Part shown: one piece after another, positions 45,167-57,423 of the stretch
Position numbering within the stretch: the stretch's first letter is position 1
How the letters are laid out: each line of letters opens with the position of its first letter
Source: Pelomyxa schiedti
Lineage: Eukaryota; Evosea; Pelobiontida; Pelomyxidae
Assembly: GCA_020536535.1 (NCBI GenBank)
Contig: JAHLWZ010000455.1
Span: forward strand, 62,876 to 126,875
Length of the DNA: 64,000 nucleotides
Reading direction: 5' to 3'
Program-made: the position numbers and the translations under genes
Notes under the pieces: generated by a model
Databases searched by the model: none
What the model saw: the letters and a program-made list of their open reading frames with translations, nothing else
What the model was told of the DNA's origin: nothing

Positions 45167-46771
45167 TCAGAGTCTGTATGCAACTTCCAACCTTGCTCTT
45201 TGTGAAAGGATGTTACTGGCTTGTGATGTGGAATCCCTCCAATGAGAGGTTGTTGGTTCTTCCACAACTTTATTTGTAAGGGTACCCAGTTTCTCTGATT
45301 TAAGCACCACAGTGTCCTGTAGGTGCATTTTATTCAGTTGATGGCGAAGTGCATATATCTTAGTAGGAGGAAATAACCTGTGGGTGAAGTCTTTTATTGA
45401 CTTCAATTCCTGCGCAGTTGTACATTGTGCCCATACCAATAACTTCTCCTATTTGGTGTGAAACTCACATATGTTGAAGAGTTTATGTTCTACCTGGAAG
45501 TATGTTCTCACCAACAGAAATGAAAGCAAGCAATTCTTCTGGAGTATAAGCCATGGGGAAATAGCCTCCCGTGCCATAGACTTCATTGTTCACCAGTACA
45601 GCTCCATGTAAATCCACGATAGGTCCCACTTCATCTGGGTCACTGGTTAAGTGTTGTGAGATTGAAAATATTCAAGAGAAGGCAAACCAGGTGTTACAAC
45701 AACTGAGCCTAAGGAAGTGGCAAATGACTTGGTTTTGACAAAACCAAATCCAGATGCACCCTCAGATATCTGCAAAGTGCGAGCAGTGAAGTCATTTAAC
45801 AAAGTATATCCACCAATAGCATCCCGGGCAGAGCCAGCAGTAAAATTTCTTCCTGGACGAGATACAACAATTGCAACTTCAAGCTCATAGTCGAGGTATT
45901 CCCAGGCGAACTTAGGGATGGGAATTACATCACTGTCAGTGTACATGTTGGTGTGGCTTCCCTGGTAATACAACGGCCTCTGCTGGTGTAATTTATGAGG
46001 GTACAGTGGCGGAAAAGCTTTCCCACTCCACCTTATGTGTACAACATGAAATAAATGGTTTTGAATGCAACCAAAAGGGGACAGGGATTGGGAAGGTGAG
46101 GAATGTAATAACAAGAAAGGGAGGAGTTAAAGTGTAACTCAAGCCATAAAAAAAATAAATAAATAAAAAGGATGATACCATCCCACAAGAGTGTTCCAGG
46201 TCCACATGGCAGCCTTTGCAGGGAATCCCATCATTTGCCATACCATACCTTCTGATGCTTGCACATAATGCCTGTTACATAACAGTGCGTCTCTAAGCGA
46301 AACTGGCTCGAACGGCATCAACGTAACCGCGGCGGGTTCCTCTTGTTCCGGCAGGCGATTATGGGAAGTGGCAGCGGCGGTTGTCGTTGTGGTGCATCCC
46401 ATAATACGGGGTTCGTCCGTGCTGTTCCTCACCACCGCTTCGAGTTCAGGCGATTCCAATAGGTTTAAGAGCACTTTCCCGTTGTCAGAATAATACCGCA
46501 GGCATTCGATCACACTCGTAAGGCACCCAACAGGCAAAATGCTAATTGCCGCCGCACTAGTCGTCGTAGTCGTCGTAGTCGTCGTCATTGCTGTGCTATC
46601 TGCCGTGGGGTTTTTCGCGGCCGCAAGCGCGTCGCGGATCGCGATCCACGAGTTTGAGCGATGGGACCACGCCAATACGTCAACGTCGTCGGTTGTGGCA
46701 ATGCCGCGACCTGCTCCGACGATTTCGGCCGATCGCTCGGTTGTCCCCCGGGGTGCACGCTTGAACCGCAT
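45167..46771 (-). CDS. Fumarylacetoacetate hydrolase (FAH)-family enzyme
   Basis: This is a metal-dependent C-C hydrolase or decarboxylase of the FAHD/FAH group. ATG 46771 (MRFKRAPRGTTER) leads an N-terminal domain with a poly-Thr insert. The next block is VSLRDALLCNRHYVQASEGM, then PLYYQGSHTNMYT, IPIPKFAWEYLDYELEVAIV with metal-binding Glu residues, IGGYTLLNDFTAR with the Asp ligand, and FGFVKTKSFATSLG. The C-terminal core is GEVIGMGTMYNCAGIEV and, after an intron, DTVVLKSEKLGTLTNKV. About 30 further residues to 45167 are beyond the usual family end and may be a read-through artefact of an unresolved intron. Substrate cannot be assigned. It is divergent from the Rab gene, with 134 bp between the ATGs. 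Confidence 0.82.
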
Positions 46772-46905
46772 TTCCTGGAAGAAAATTGGGTTTTCTCCAG
46801 CGGAAATTGAACCCCGGTTCTAAGAAACACATTTTGTTTTGTATTGTGTGCTACAGGCTCGCGTGTTGCTCGACTAGCACGAGAGCAGGGGAACCAATTA
46901 GAAAA

Positions 46906-48002
46906 ATGGCTGATTTGGAACAGCAACAACGTTTGGCTCTTGAATCTGAGGGCTAGTGCGTTTGCAATTTTCTTTTTTTTTTCCCCCATGTGTTGCAGGG
47001 GTAGTGTTTCTTATTCCTTCTATTACCATGACAGTGACATGGAGATGAAAATTCTTCTTGTTGGAGATGCTGGAGTTGGGAAAACGTCACTACTCACTCG
47101 ATTCGTGGTATTTTGGCCGCTTTTGTTTTCCTTTTTGTGTTTTGACTCCTCTTTTCTTTTGTAGAGTGACACGTTTTATGATGACACTCTGGGGGATGAA
47201 TTTAGCTTCGATTTTGTATTTCCCCTTCTTTTAGAGTGACCAGTATCATTGGTGACACCTCAACTCAGAAAATGAAACCAATTGATTATCGGGGGAAAAA
47301 AATCAAGCTATACATTGTGAGCATGTTATCTTATTTTTCATTTACGCTTATCTGACTCTCTTTTAAGTGGGATACAGCCGGCCAAGAAAGGTAACCTCAA
47401 AAAATTCAGTGATGTACGAAGTAACTTACAAACCTTTCAGGTTTCGAACTATCACCAGTTCATGTACATTCCTAGTTATTGCCGAACCTGTTATTTACTT
47501 GTACAGATTATAGAGGAGTTCACGGTGTTTTTATTGTTTATGCTGTTGATGATCTGGTATTAAAAAAAAACCCCCACAACAGATTGACTTCTAATATTGC
47601 ACACAGCCATCATTCAACCACGTACAACAGTGGATACAAGAGGTTCATCGCTATGCCCAGAATCCAACTTTACAACGGGTCCTTGTTGGTAACAAAACTG
47701 ATAGCACCAGGACCCTTGATGAAGAGCGAGGAAAGGTAAAGGTTCATTGGAAGCAGACCGTTCACTAACCTTAAGTTAGGCTTTTGCACAAGCCAATTCT
47801 ATGCCTTTCTTTGAAACCAGTGCCAAAACAAACACCAAAGTAACTGAGGTAAAATCACTTGTTCTATCCTTTCTACTAATCGTCGCTTTAGGCATTCCAA
47901 TCGCTTGTTGAAGCAATAGCAACTGCAGGCAGTGGTGTTGATCCCAGTACTGACGTAGGCCCAAAGCCGGGATCCAAGAAGGGCTGCTGTATTTTACTCT
48001 AA
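46906..48002 (+). CDS. Rab-family small GTPase
   Basis: This is a membrane-traffic GTPase. ATG 46906 gives MADLEQQQRLALES. The G motifs are G1 GDAGVGKT, G3 WDTAGQERF, G4 NKTD (VLVGNKTDS) and G5 ETSAK. RabF-like blocks are IKLYIWDTAG and YYRGVHGVFIVYAVDD. It ends GSKKGCCILL at TAA 48002; the double Cys is a geranylgeranylation site of CCXXX type. At least six introns can be read, for example 47105-47164 and the one joining SSY to YRG. The exon pair around 47165-47235 needs a non-GT donor to keep switch I in frame (SDTFYDDT then TSIIGDTST). The switch I Thr region differs from typical Rab1/8 (IIGDTST rather than TIGVDF), so subfamily assignment is open. Confidence 0.85.
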
Positions 48003-48170
48003 GTAATTTGTAGAGAAACACATGAAGGGAGCACCTACTACCACTGTAAATTTGTTTTCACAAGACAATAGCTATTATTTACCACTTTCCTGAAAGTAGA
48101 AACGAAGAAAAGGAACACTTCTTTTTCTTGCTTTGAGTGTGGTGTAATAACTTGCTTTATTTTTTTTCTT

Positions 48171-51100
48171 TCAAGTGCGCCAGGCAAAGTCAGTCCCACA
48201 GAGCGGGCAAGCTGTTTTGTGACTTGTTGTGAACCACTTGTACATACAGGCATGATGGAACTTGTTATGGCAGGTTCTGCAGTCCAGGTTCGGAACAGCA
48301 CCATTGGGTGCGAACAGAGAGTAGCAAATAGGGCACGCCTCGACGCCGGTGAAGTGCCTGTCCAGCTGCGACCTCCACAGCATGCACGCGTCAAGAAGAG
48401 AGGCGTCCTGGGTGACCAGCATCGCGCTCATCGAGAGCTGCCACTTGCGCCACGTGGCCTCGCTCACTCCGTTGCGGGCGCTTGTGTTGGCCACGTCCAC
48501 GGTCCGGAGTGGGTAGATGTCCGGCATGGTGAATGTGACTTCAAGCTTAAGTTCATCTTTTTCGTAGATGGCTACAACCTAGGGGTGGGTTTTTAGTTGG
48601 GTGGTTTTGTTTTTTGGTTTTTGGAAGTGACTGTATTGTTTGGGGGGGGGGGGAGTGAAGAAGATAAGGTACCTGTTTTGTGGTTATATCACCGTGAACG
48701 TGGAAGTCCTCTCGGTCAGGCTTGTAGGCTGCTACGGTGTCCATCTCCCGTTGTACAATCAGCGGTGTTACTAGTTTGGTGTACTCGTTGACCAAGTGAA
48801 AGATGTGCCTTTTTTGTGTGGTTGCCCATTGGCGTGCGACGTAGGGCAGGTGATGCAGAGACTGAAGATAAAGGAATGCACTCAACAGAGAGCAATCTGG
48901 AAGTTCTTCCAGGTCTGGGACAATGGGTGATTCCTGCAAGAAAGTCAGGGTTCCTCATGTTGATCGATATGACTTACCAAAGGTGGAAAAATCTTTTTCT
49001 CCATAACTTGAGAAACAACAAGGTCTAAGAGACTGCAAAGGACATTGGTGCGTCTTATCCAACCAACTAAGGGTATTTTGCTGTCTGTGGAGGGGGCTGA
49101 TGAAAGAACATGCATTATCACAGCCCACAAAGATAAAAAGGGAAATGAATTGGCCTCTGTTTCCAAGGTCGTATTTCCGTTGTGTTTGAGAGAACGACTA
49201 GATTCAAGAACCGGTGTCCAGGTTGTCAGGGCTTCAACAAAGGAGGAAGGCAACCAATTTGGGGGTGGAGCGGAATCCGCATCTATTAGAGACTTACGGA
49301 ACTCGTCCTCTGAGAGATGTGGATGCTTAGCGTGGTCAGGTGTCTGTGGTGAAACTTTGGAAGGGGAATTTGGAGTGGTAGTTGGTGGACGCTGATTTGT
49401 TTTGGAAACTTTCTGGATCTTGCCTCGCAGTAAGGCAGCTAAGCTAAAGAAGGCTAGAAGCTGAAGCTTGGGAGGGCCATTGTGTATTACATTCATAAGA
49501 CTCTCACAGTTGGCTTCAACTGAGTCTTGTATTGTTTGTTCATGGAGCTGGGATTGAACTAAAAGTATTGCAGAACGCACTGCCTCAGAGTGACCAGGAG
49601 AAAAAACTGCACACCATTTGGAAGCACACTGGAGAAGGGAAACGAACACGTCTGGAAGGGTAACACTGACACAGGTCTTGTACTTAGAAAGAAGTGATTG
49701 TAAAACCTGGCAGGCCTGGTATGAGGGCAGCTTAGATATTGTGAGGGACTGAGATGAGTCGTCATCAGGGCCAATAGAGAGACCTGCAATACACAAACGG
49801 GCCAGTGCAACACAAAACCCAGGAAGTAAACTTGGTGTGGGTACTGCTATGATACAGTTGGCGAGACGAAGTATTGCAAATAATGCAACTGGGTTTGCAG
49901 AGAGTAAAGTAAGAGGCAATTTCTCCAAGAATTGGCAAGACACCGAAAAGAATTGGGGGTCTTCAAATGTGTTACATAACTTGTTCAGGCAAATAATTGA
50001 CTCCACAGATCGCCGTAAGGTGTCAAGCCTGGCAGCTGAAATAGGTGGAGCAGTTGCTGCAGTACCTGTGGAGGAGCCCGCACCTGCTAATTCAGAGAAC
50101 AGTAAGGTACCTAGTGAAGACAGTACTGCAGGAATCTTTTCCGTGGAAGGAATTTTTGCCTGGTGGCAAATTGCTTGTAAGGTGGAAAGTGCCGGGTCCG
50201 AGTATTGCAGAAGCTGAGGTATGTTTCCAAGTAGGATATTTGTTTTCAATAAATCCCATGCTGTCAGTGCATCTTCTGCTGTTAGAAGCGAATCTAGTAC
50301 CATGGCGTAACTTGCCCCTGTTTCTTGAGACAGTAGCAAAGCACTGCGAACCAGTACAGGAAGCCTGCCACTTTCTCTCATCAAACGAATGCCTTTAGAA
50401 CACGCTTCATCAAGTTCACTTTTAAGCCAAGCAAAGTTTCCACATGATGTTTCAGTCCAATAGTCAGTTTGAAGACTAGTAATATGGAGCGAAGCCACCA
50501 ACAAATGGATGAGAACCCACTCTCTTCCATTACTTACGACTGTTTCAATCCCGAAGGCGGTGAACAGGCTCAGAACTAGCCTACAACAACTGATATAATC
50601 ATGCAGTGCAGCAGAGTTGAGAAGTGGAGGCTGAGTAAGAATAGGGGGAGTTACATGAGAACTTGTGTAGCCCACACGCTGTGTGTACGTTGTGACGATT
50701 AGTTTTGAAGCTCTGTCGAGCTGAAGTACCGCCAAAGCTTTTTCAATCAGTGGTGTCTTTGGGGCAGACTGTGTGGAAACGAAGTTGGCCAGTACTTGCA
50801 ATACATCCGAAATAGATGTGGTGAGTTTTGTGTGCGTTGTAATTGAGGGATGCTTGCGAAGTGTTTCGATGACACATGTCTGCAATGTGTCAATATCAAA
50901 ATTCTGGTGAAGGGCAGCCTTGGGGAGAATTGATTTCCAACATCCCAAAGCTTTGTTTCTGAAATCCCCTCCAATAAACCATATGTATGACACTAGCATA
51001 GCGCAAAGCTGAGTGAAAGGAATTTTGCTTATTGCAACCGCCGTTACTACTTCTGTAAGGTGGGACAATTGATCGAATATAGTCTCAGAGAGTTCTTCTC

Positions 51101-53724
51101 TGGCCGCTTCAGTCAGCGTGGCGCACAGTACATTGCTTAAGGTGGATAGTGTACTATCATCGAGAACTGTTGCAAATTCTTGTTGTAAGCTGTCTTTGAA
51201 TTCCCCCAGCAGAACTAACAAGAAATTTGAATTAACATGGAATTGGTCATCATCAACATCCAGTAACCCTCCGGCGCATTCCAGGGCCTTTGAGTCAAGC
51301 AAACTACAAGTGCACTTCATGCCACCGGACTTTAGAATGCTGCTTATAATTGATGTTGTAAGTGCTAGAGGTATGTCAGGGACCAATATGGCTTTGACTA
51401 GGGAACCGAAAACACTTGCGTGCCTCTCAGTGCCAAGTTCTTCAGCTTTTTGCAGAAGGCAAGTAGCTGTGGAGCAAAGGTAGGAAACGGAGCTGGAACC
51501 ATATTTTATCAGAGAACGGGGAAGTAAGTCCATTATCTCCATTTCAAAGTCCAGAGGGCTTCGCCCACACATTCCAATGAGAGCCAATAAAAGCTTAAGG
51601 TGTTGTAAAGACAGGTGCTCAATGGCAAATGCCATTGAGAGGGGTATAAGTTCCGCGCAGAACTGTTGCACCACTGGTAACCTAGTGGTTGAAAAGTGGT
51701 TCTTCCATTTTTGCAGGAAATGTGCAAGCCTGTCAGACACAACATTTGGTGTTGTGCGTAGAATAGGCTGTGCTGCTGGAGTTGTTGAGGAAGCACCTTC
51801 ACCTTCCACAGCTGGTTGTTGCTCAGTAGGAGGCTTAGGTGGAGGAAGAAATGTATCTCTTACTAAAGCTTCACGCATCACACCCAGCCAGTGGACCCAG
51901 AGTTCTTCCAGATTAAGCTTCGAGTCAACTTTCTTAACCAACTCAGAAATGCTGCCAATTGAAGTAACAAGATCAATAGTTGAGACTTCAAAAAGAACAA
52001 GAGATTCCACTGCCACTGAAAGCGTGTCAATAACCACCTTGACACTTGCTGCTTGGCTGGTGTTGATGTTTGTAGTAACGTAGGAAACGCATTCACTGAA
52101 AGCTGCTATACCAGCAGTAGATGTTGGGCCAGGGTTCTTAAGTTCACGCAACAGGCCACACCACAGAGATGGGAAGAATTCTCCATAGAATCGGCAAAAC
52201 ATGTCCTCATCAGTGAAAGTCACAACAGTAGGCGGTAACAAAAGCAGGAAAGGTAAAAGCGTAGGATATGAAGATGATCCAGAACCATAGGTTGATGCCC
52301 TAAGAAAGGCCCAGAGTCTTGGCAGCACAACTTTTCTGAAGTTCACCTGCTCCCAGGAGGTAGGGAAGTACTTCATCCACATAAGTAAACACTCCCACAT
52401 GGCATTATGCAAAGACCACTCTTTTTCATTGAAACAGCCAAGCACCAACCCTGCCACAACTGGGACATGTGGTTCCACAAGTTCTTTCATCCCAGCAGAA
52501 AGCATACTTGTAACAAAGGAGTACATGCTGCGCCGAATGGGTACACTCTTTGAGCCTAGCATTTTCCAAAATGGCTCATCTGCAATCTGCAAGTATTCTG
52601 CCAGAAGAGTTCTGTTGTTGTCACTGCCAATCTGTGATATCACAGACGAAAAACACCCAATTGCACCGCTTACGACTCTGTCATAGCGATCTTGTATGAC
52701 ACTTGGCTCTTCTTTTCGAGAATGGTCGGCCAGTGTCTGTGGGGTATGTCGAATATTATCGCGTATATGTATGAGGAGCTCTTCCTTACAAAACATCAGT
52801 GCTTTGCTGCGGTTTGCTTCAGGGATTTCCTGGGCACTAATAAAAAAAAAATTGATCTAAATCAAGAGGACAACAGAAGTACCTTCCAAGCTTGCATTGC
52901 AGCTGATGCGACCTCTCTAGCACAATAAGAAAAAAGAAAAGTCATTAAGGAGGAAAGAAAACCTTCGAAGGTCATGTGAGCTGCAGAGCCAAGGTCCAAT
53001 CAGATCTTTGAAGTATTTGAGGAGACACTTCTTGACAACTGGGTGCGTGACTAACACGGTCAAAGTGTGGTTGCTCTTTTCCCTCACTTGGGCATCACCG
53101 TCTGCAATAACAAAAGAACCAAGAGGGGAGGGAAAGTTGGGTATACATGGTGAAAGACTGTTTAATGCACCAATTAAACAACATTTACGAAACTGATAGG
53201 GAAGGAGAGAAACCTGTGCTTAGCCGAGGGTAAGCCAGACACCAGCAAGAAAGCACACCGTCGACCGTCGTGGCGTCCAGCGCCGCCACCAATGCACCGA
53301 ATTCATCCAGTGCCTTCATCTTTGTAATACTTTTATGTAGTGTACTGGTAAGAACAAGGGAAAAGGACCACGAGCTTCTTCAAGGGGGAGAGAGAGCATA
53401 AGAAGAAAAAAATACCTGCTGGACTTGAACATCTTCTTTATCACAAGTTGCATCTCTGGGGGCAAATTCGAAGTTGGGTCCGAAAGAGAGGACAGGCCAG
53501 TCAGTCCCGTAAAACCAGTGAATCCTGGCGAAAATTAAAAAAACCGTGCTAGTGCCCTGGCAGGGAAACACCGAATTTAGAGGGAAAAACCTACCCGAGG
53601 AAGCGTAGGAGGTCGTTGTGGACCACGCGTGGTGGCCGCCGGAAGAAGACGACCCGCCGGTGGTCAACAACGACGCAGCTTGCTTGGAGCTGGCCGGCTT
53701 TGTCTTGGCGCGATCTTTGCCCAT
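48171..53724 (-). CDS. LTN1: Listerin, RING E3 of ribosome-associated quality control
   Basis: LTN1 ubiquitinates nascent chains stalled on 60S subunits. ATG 53724 (MGKDRAKTKPASSKQAA) is followed by the conserved N-terminal region (TSYASSGRF, LSDPTSNLPPEMQLVIKKM, ALDEFGALVAALD), split by four introns. One 1283-codon exon (48945-52796) holds the HEAT-like solenoid. The C-terminal RWD/RING part reads WRKWQLSMSAMLVTQDASLL, GVEACPICYSLF, CRTCHNKFHHACMYKWF and CPLCGTDFAW, ending at TGA 48171. The RING cysteines and histidines are complete. Total length is about 1.6-1.7 thousand residues, comparable with animal listerin. The unusually long uninterrupted exon stands out against the intron-dense neighbours. 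Confidence 0.93.
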
Positions 53725-54105
53725 GCTCACGGCGCACCTACTACGAGGTTTAATTAATTTGTCTGTTTCCGAGCAAGGAAAATCGAGCGAAACAATTGCG
53801 GCTTACCCTGGTGCTCCAGATTCGGTTCTTCCCCCAGATTCTTTGGTATTATCCAAGGACAATGTCTTGGTGGTGTCCAGTTTCCAATCCTTTGTGGGGT
53901 CCTTTTTCTTCTTTGAAAAAAACAGTTTGTTCTAATTTTTCCTCTAGCAGTGAGAGTTCTATCAATGGAGTTTGGTACCCACTCCCTCAGTGTACCGTAT
54001 GAAACCAAACAGGGCCGGCTCGCCCCTGAGTCACCGAGGTACCAGCATCCCGGAGATCAAATCCCAGAAGCCCGATTTTGACTGATAGATCAATTCGTTT
54101 TTAAC
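53725..54105. other. Divergent spacer, LTN1 to tyrosine kinase
   Basis: A + strand frame (about 53618-53935) is open across the LTN1 start and spacer, but no domain is visible. The stretch presumably holds both promoters. Confidence 0.3.
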
Positions 54106-56316
54106 ATGGACTCAACGAATCGGTACGGGTACGAGGAGCCGAGTAAGGAGAAACAGCACAAACACCACAGGCATAAGCAGGAAGAAGCCGGGAGAAGTGA
54201 CAGCAGTGGCAGCGTGACCAGCGGGACGAGTGACGTCACGGGTGCGGCCAGCGGGGGTGATTGCACACAGATCTCCCCTTCATTTCCTACGTCACCACCA
54301 CCTACACCTACACCTACACCTACACCTACACCTACACCTACATCTACATCTACATCTACATCTACCTCGACGGTTCCATCCACCGCTGCGTCTGCATCGG
54401 CATCGGCAACGGCATCGGCGTCCCTTGTTTCCTCTGCATCTTGTGTCCAGTTGGCACCTTCCTCCATGTTACTTGATGATGTAATTCCTGGAGAAAGATT
54501 AGGCGGTATTTTTCTTTTCTTTTTCTTCTTCTTTTTCTTTTTCCTTTTCCTTTGTACTAACTACTGGACAAGAGGGTGCCTTTGGAATGGTCTTCCAAGG
54601 TTTGTTACTCTAAAAAAGCTTCCTACTTTTCTCTGAAGCCTTTTTTTTTTTATTATTGTATTTCAAATCCAGGAATTTGGGCTGATAGTACTTCAGTGGC
54701 CATGAAGCTTATAGCTGGAGAAGACGCAAATACCGAAGCTGAGGCAACAGTCCTCAGCCAGTTGCATCACCCAAACATTGTCCAAGTATCACAGCTTACA
54801 CAGTTTCTTTAGAATTCTTAATTTCTATCTAAGTTTTTTGGTCTTAGTCGGTATCAAAGTAAATTGTACATAGTCACAGAGCTTGCAGAAGGCTCACTGC
54901 TAGATTTACTGAGGTATGATGACTCAATCCCATTCAAGACATTACTTGACATGATATTGCAGGTATGGATATTTTAGTTTTATTTCCATCTTACTGAGTT
55001 TTAGGCTCTGTCAGGAATGATTTATTTAGCCAATAAAAATATTATACATCGAGACCTTGCTTGCAGGTGGTTTGCATCTTTCCCTACATTTTTATCTCTT
55101 GACCTTGGTAGAAATCTACTTTATCAGCGAGAGCACCAAAAGATACGAATAAAGGTTATTGTACTGGTAAGTTGACAACTTCCAATTAACATTTTTCTAT
55201 TCAGATCTCTGACTTTGGTCTTAGTCGGTTCTCAGACTGTATTTTGAATCACTTATCAAATTAAATCTCATTTAAAACGCATCAAGCACTGTACACCTCC
55301 AGAACAGGAGAATTGCCAATAAGGTATGCCTTCATCTATTAGTTCTCTGCCTTCATCTTCCTTTTTTTTCTTAGATGGTCTGCACTTGGTAAGACAAAGG
55401 AGGGATTTTGGCTCTGACACTCACTTTACACAGAGGCGCTTCTCTACCACCAGTTCAGCACGAAGAGTGATGTCTGGAGCATGGGTACTCCGCCTCTTCC
55501 TGTTTTCAGCCTATTTAAAACCCTATCTTTCAACCAGGGATTACAATGTGGGAGGTTACATTTGAATGGTGATCAGTGATTTGTTTATAGTTATTAGATA
55601 CTATCACGAGGAATAGTACCATACACTGAGTTGTCCAACAAAGAAGTCATAGAATACTTAAAAAAGGGAGGGCGCCTGTCTCCCCCCACAGATGACACGC
55701 CACCTGAAGTTTTCCAGTTAATGAGTGACAGTTGGGATAAAAATCCAAACAACAGGCCATCCTTCTCCATAATGCATAGCAAAATGAAAGAGTACATTTC
55801 AAACCATGCAGACACACCCAATAACACCCAACCAATTCCACTGCCACCAAAAAGCACATCAAATTCCTCTAACAGTAAAGACTCACCAAATACATCTGCT
55901 TCTCCTACCTCAGTTCCATTGCCATCTCTTTCCCCTGTAACAACGTCTGCAACCATAATTCCTTCATTTAGTCCTACACCAACAGCTTACAGTACTGGAC
56001 TACAAACTTCACAAGAACGCACCCCAAACAGCGCAGTGTTATCCAACAAAGGGTGTGGGATACAGTTAACACCCGACTCCCAATGTGGAGAAGCAAATAA
56101 ATACTGTTGGTCTTGCAAGTATTGTCCAGTTAGTAAATATTCAACTGAATTTGCCATAGAATCCGCTCTCTAAGGAATGAATACGACTGCTCAGTGAAGT
56201 CCTTCCCACTTAAGTCGAAATTATTTGATGATGCCTTTGCGAATTTTATCCACAAGTTACCTAAAAGCAACCGAGTACAAACAACAAACAATAATAAGCA
56301 AACAAAGATGGATTAA
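54106..56316 (+). CDS. Protein tyrosine kinase (cytosolic) with C-terminal zinc ribbon
   Basis: ATG 54106 starts a His/Lys-rich then Pro-Thr/Ser-Thr repeat head (hexanucleotide repeat 54297-54370). The kinase is spread over many short exons: P-loop GERLGEGAFGMVFQG, VAMKLIAGED with catalytic Lys, EATVLSQLHHPNIVQ, YIVTELAEGSLLDLL, HRDLACRNLL, DFGLSRF, LPIRWSALEALLYHQF, TKSDVWSMG, ITMWEV, VPYTELSNKEVIEYLKKGGR and SWDKNPNNRPSF. HRDLAxRN and LPIRW mark the tyrosine-kinase group rather than TKL. APE is replaced by ALE. After a Pro/Ser/Thr linker comes a Cys cluster (CGIQLTPDSQCGEANKYCWS). Splicing ~56117-56157 continues to IRSLRNEYDCSV...NKQTKMD and TAA 56316. No TM segment is seen. Specificity is inferred from motifs. 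Confidence 0.83.
54297..54370 (+). repeat. Coding hexanucleotide/trinucleotide repeat (Pro-Thr)n(Ser-Thr)n
   Basis: CCTACA repeated about nine times passes into repeats of CATCTA within the kinase N-terminal exon. It is a low-complexity, slippage-prone coding tract. Confidence 0.9.
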
Positions 56317-56328
56317 TACTTCATTAGA

Positions 56329-57423
56329 ATGAAATGTGCCTTCCAAGTTGTTGACCCACCTGCGTCATCTGCATGGTTACACATAACCGAGCCACTTGCA
56401 ACTGGTATGTTGCACTCTGGTGGAGAATGGCAATTGGTGGTTGGCTGCTGTGCTTTACTGGCTATGGTTGAAGGCTACTTTTCTTTCCCTCCACAAGTTG
56501 GAGGCTCATCTGAAAGTAGAGTCAAAGTGTGGATATTCTTGTTTCCTGCATTTGCCTCTTTATTAATGTGCGCTTAGTTGCTCAGTATCACTGATGATAT
56601 AATAGACAGATTACTCTCATATTGCTTGAGCACTGAGTATTCACAAATTCTACCAAGTTGTTTTTCGATGTCACCCTAATTCTAATGACATGTAGTTATA
56701 CGACAATTTTTTGTGGTAAGCAAAGAAAAGGGAATGCTATCTCGAAGACAACTTGCAGTTGTGAGAGCCAAACTCTTATTTGAGTCCTCAAAATACTCCG
56801 GGGATTCCCTTGTCAATAATGTCTGGTTCAGGGGTTGAACTGTTACTGTTTCCTCACACTTACCATTAGGTTCCTTGGCGAAAACTACTACTGAAGGGAC
56901 TTCCCACACATCTTGTCGTGGGGAATGAATATAAATATGTAGGCGTGTGTAATATTCCATATAAAATGGTACCTACCCTTCGCACACCCGTCTTTATTGA
57001 TGTTTTCCGGAAGGAGATACACAATTGGACAGTATACGTTCGGTGTTTGGAGGGAAATATATCCGATCTAATTGAATATGTAGTATTTTTCTTGCATCCC
57101 ACTTTTATGCCAAAGAGAGTCACAATAGAGCAGGTGTGCCAAAATAAAGGGAATCTCACTGGTGTCGTAAATATGAATACTAAGTAATCTTTAGGCACCA
57201 TTCCAACTCGCCCGAAGGGGATGGGGGACATTTACTGTCAAAATGGAAATCCACTTCATTCCCGAACTTTGTCAGACACCCCTCAAGTGAGTAAACTTCT
57301 CCAGATATATTAACTCACACCAAACTAACCAAGAAACTCAACAGACTACAACACACACTCGTTTTTGAGGAAGGCGGTGCGTCATCTACCCATGTATGGT
57401 TCAAAGAAAAATTTAGATACTAG
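56329..57423 (+). CDS. YEATS-domain protein, YEATS2-like
   Basis: This is a predicted acyl-lysine histone reader, of the type found in ATAC acetyltransferase complexes. The YEATS domain (56880-57300) reads VVGNEYKYVGVCNIPYK, HNWTVYVRCLEG, ISDLIEYVVFFLHPTFMPKR and, after a ~55-nt intron, APFQLARRGWGTFTVKMEIH. The RRGWG strand and the long-loop F[FL]LHP block are closest to YEATS2. A last intron (57290-57343) leads to LQHTLVFEEGGASSTHVWF and TAG 57423. Upstream exons are less certain: the frame from ATG 56329 (MKCAFQVVDPPASSAW) can be spliced to LLSITDDIIDRLLSYC and then MLSRRQLAVVRAKLLFESS. This gives a start only 12 bp after the kinase stop, so the 5' half may be mis-assigned. Confidence 0.75.

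Noticed and set aside
53618-53935. + strand ORF overlapping the LTN1 start
   Set aside because: No domain. It overlaps the well-supported LTN1 first exons on the other strand.
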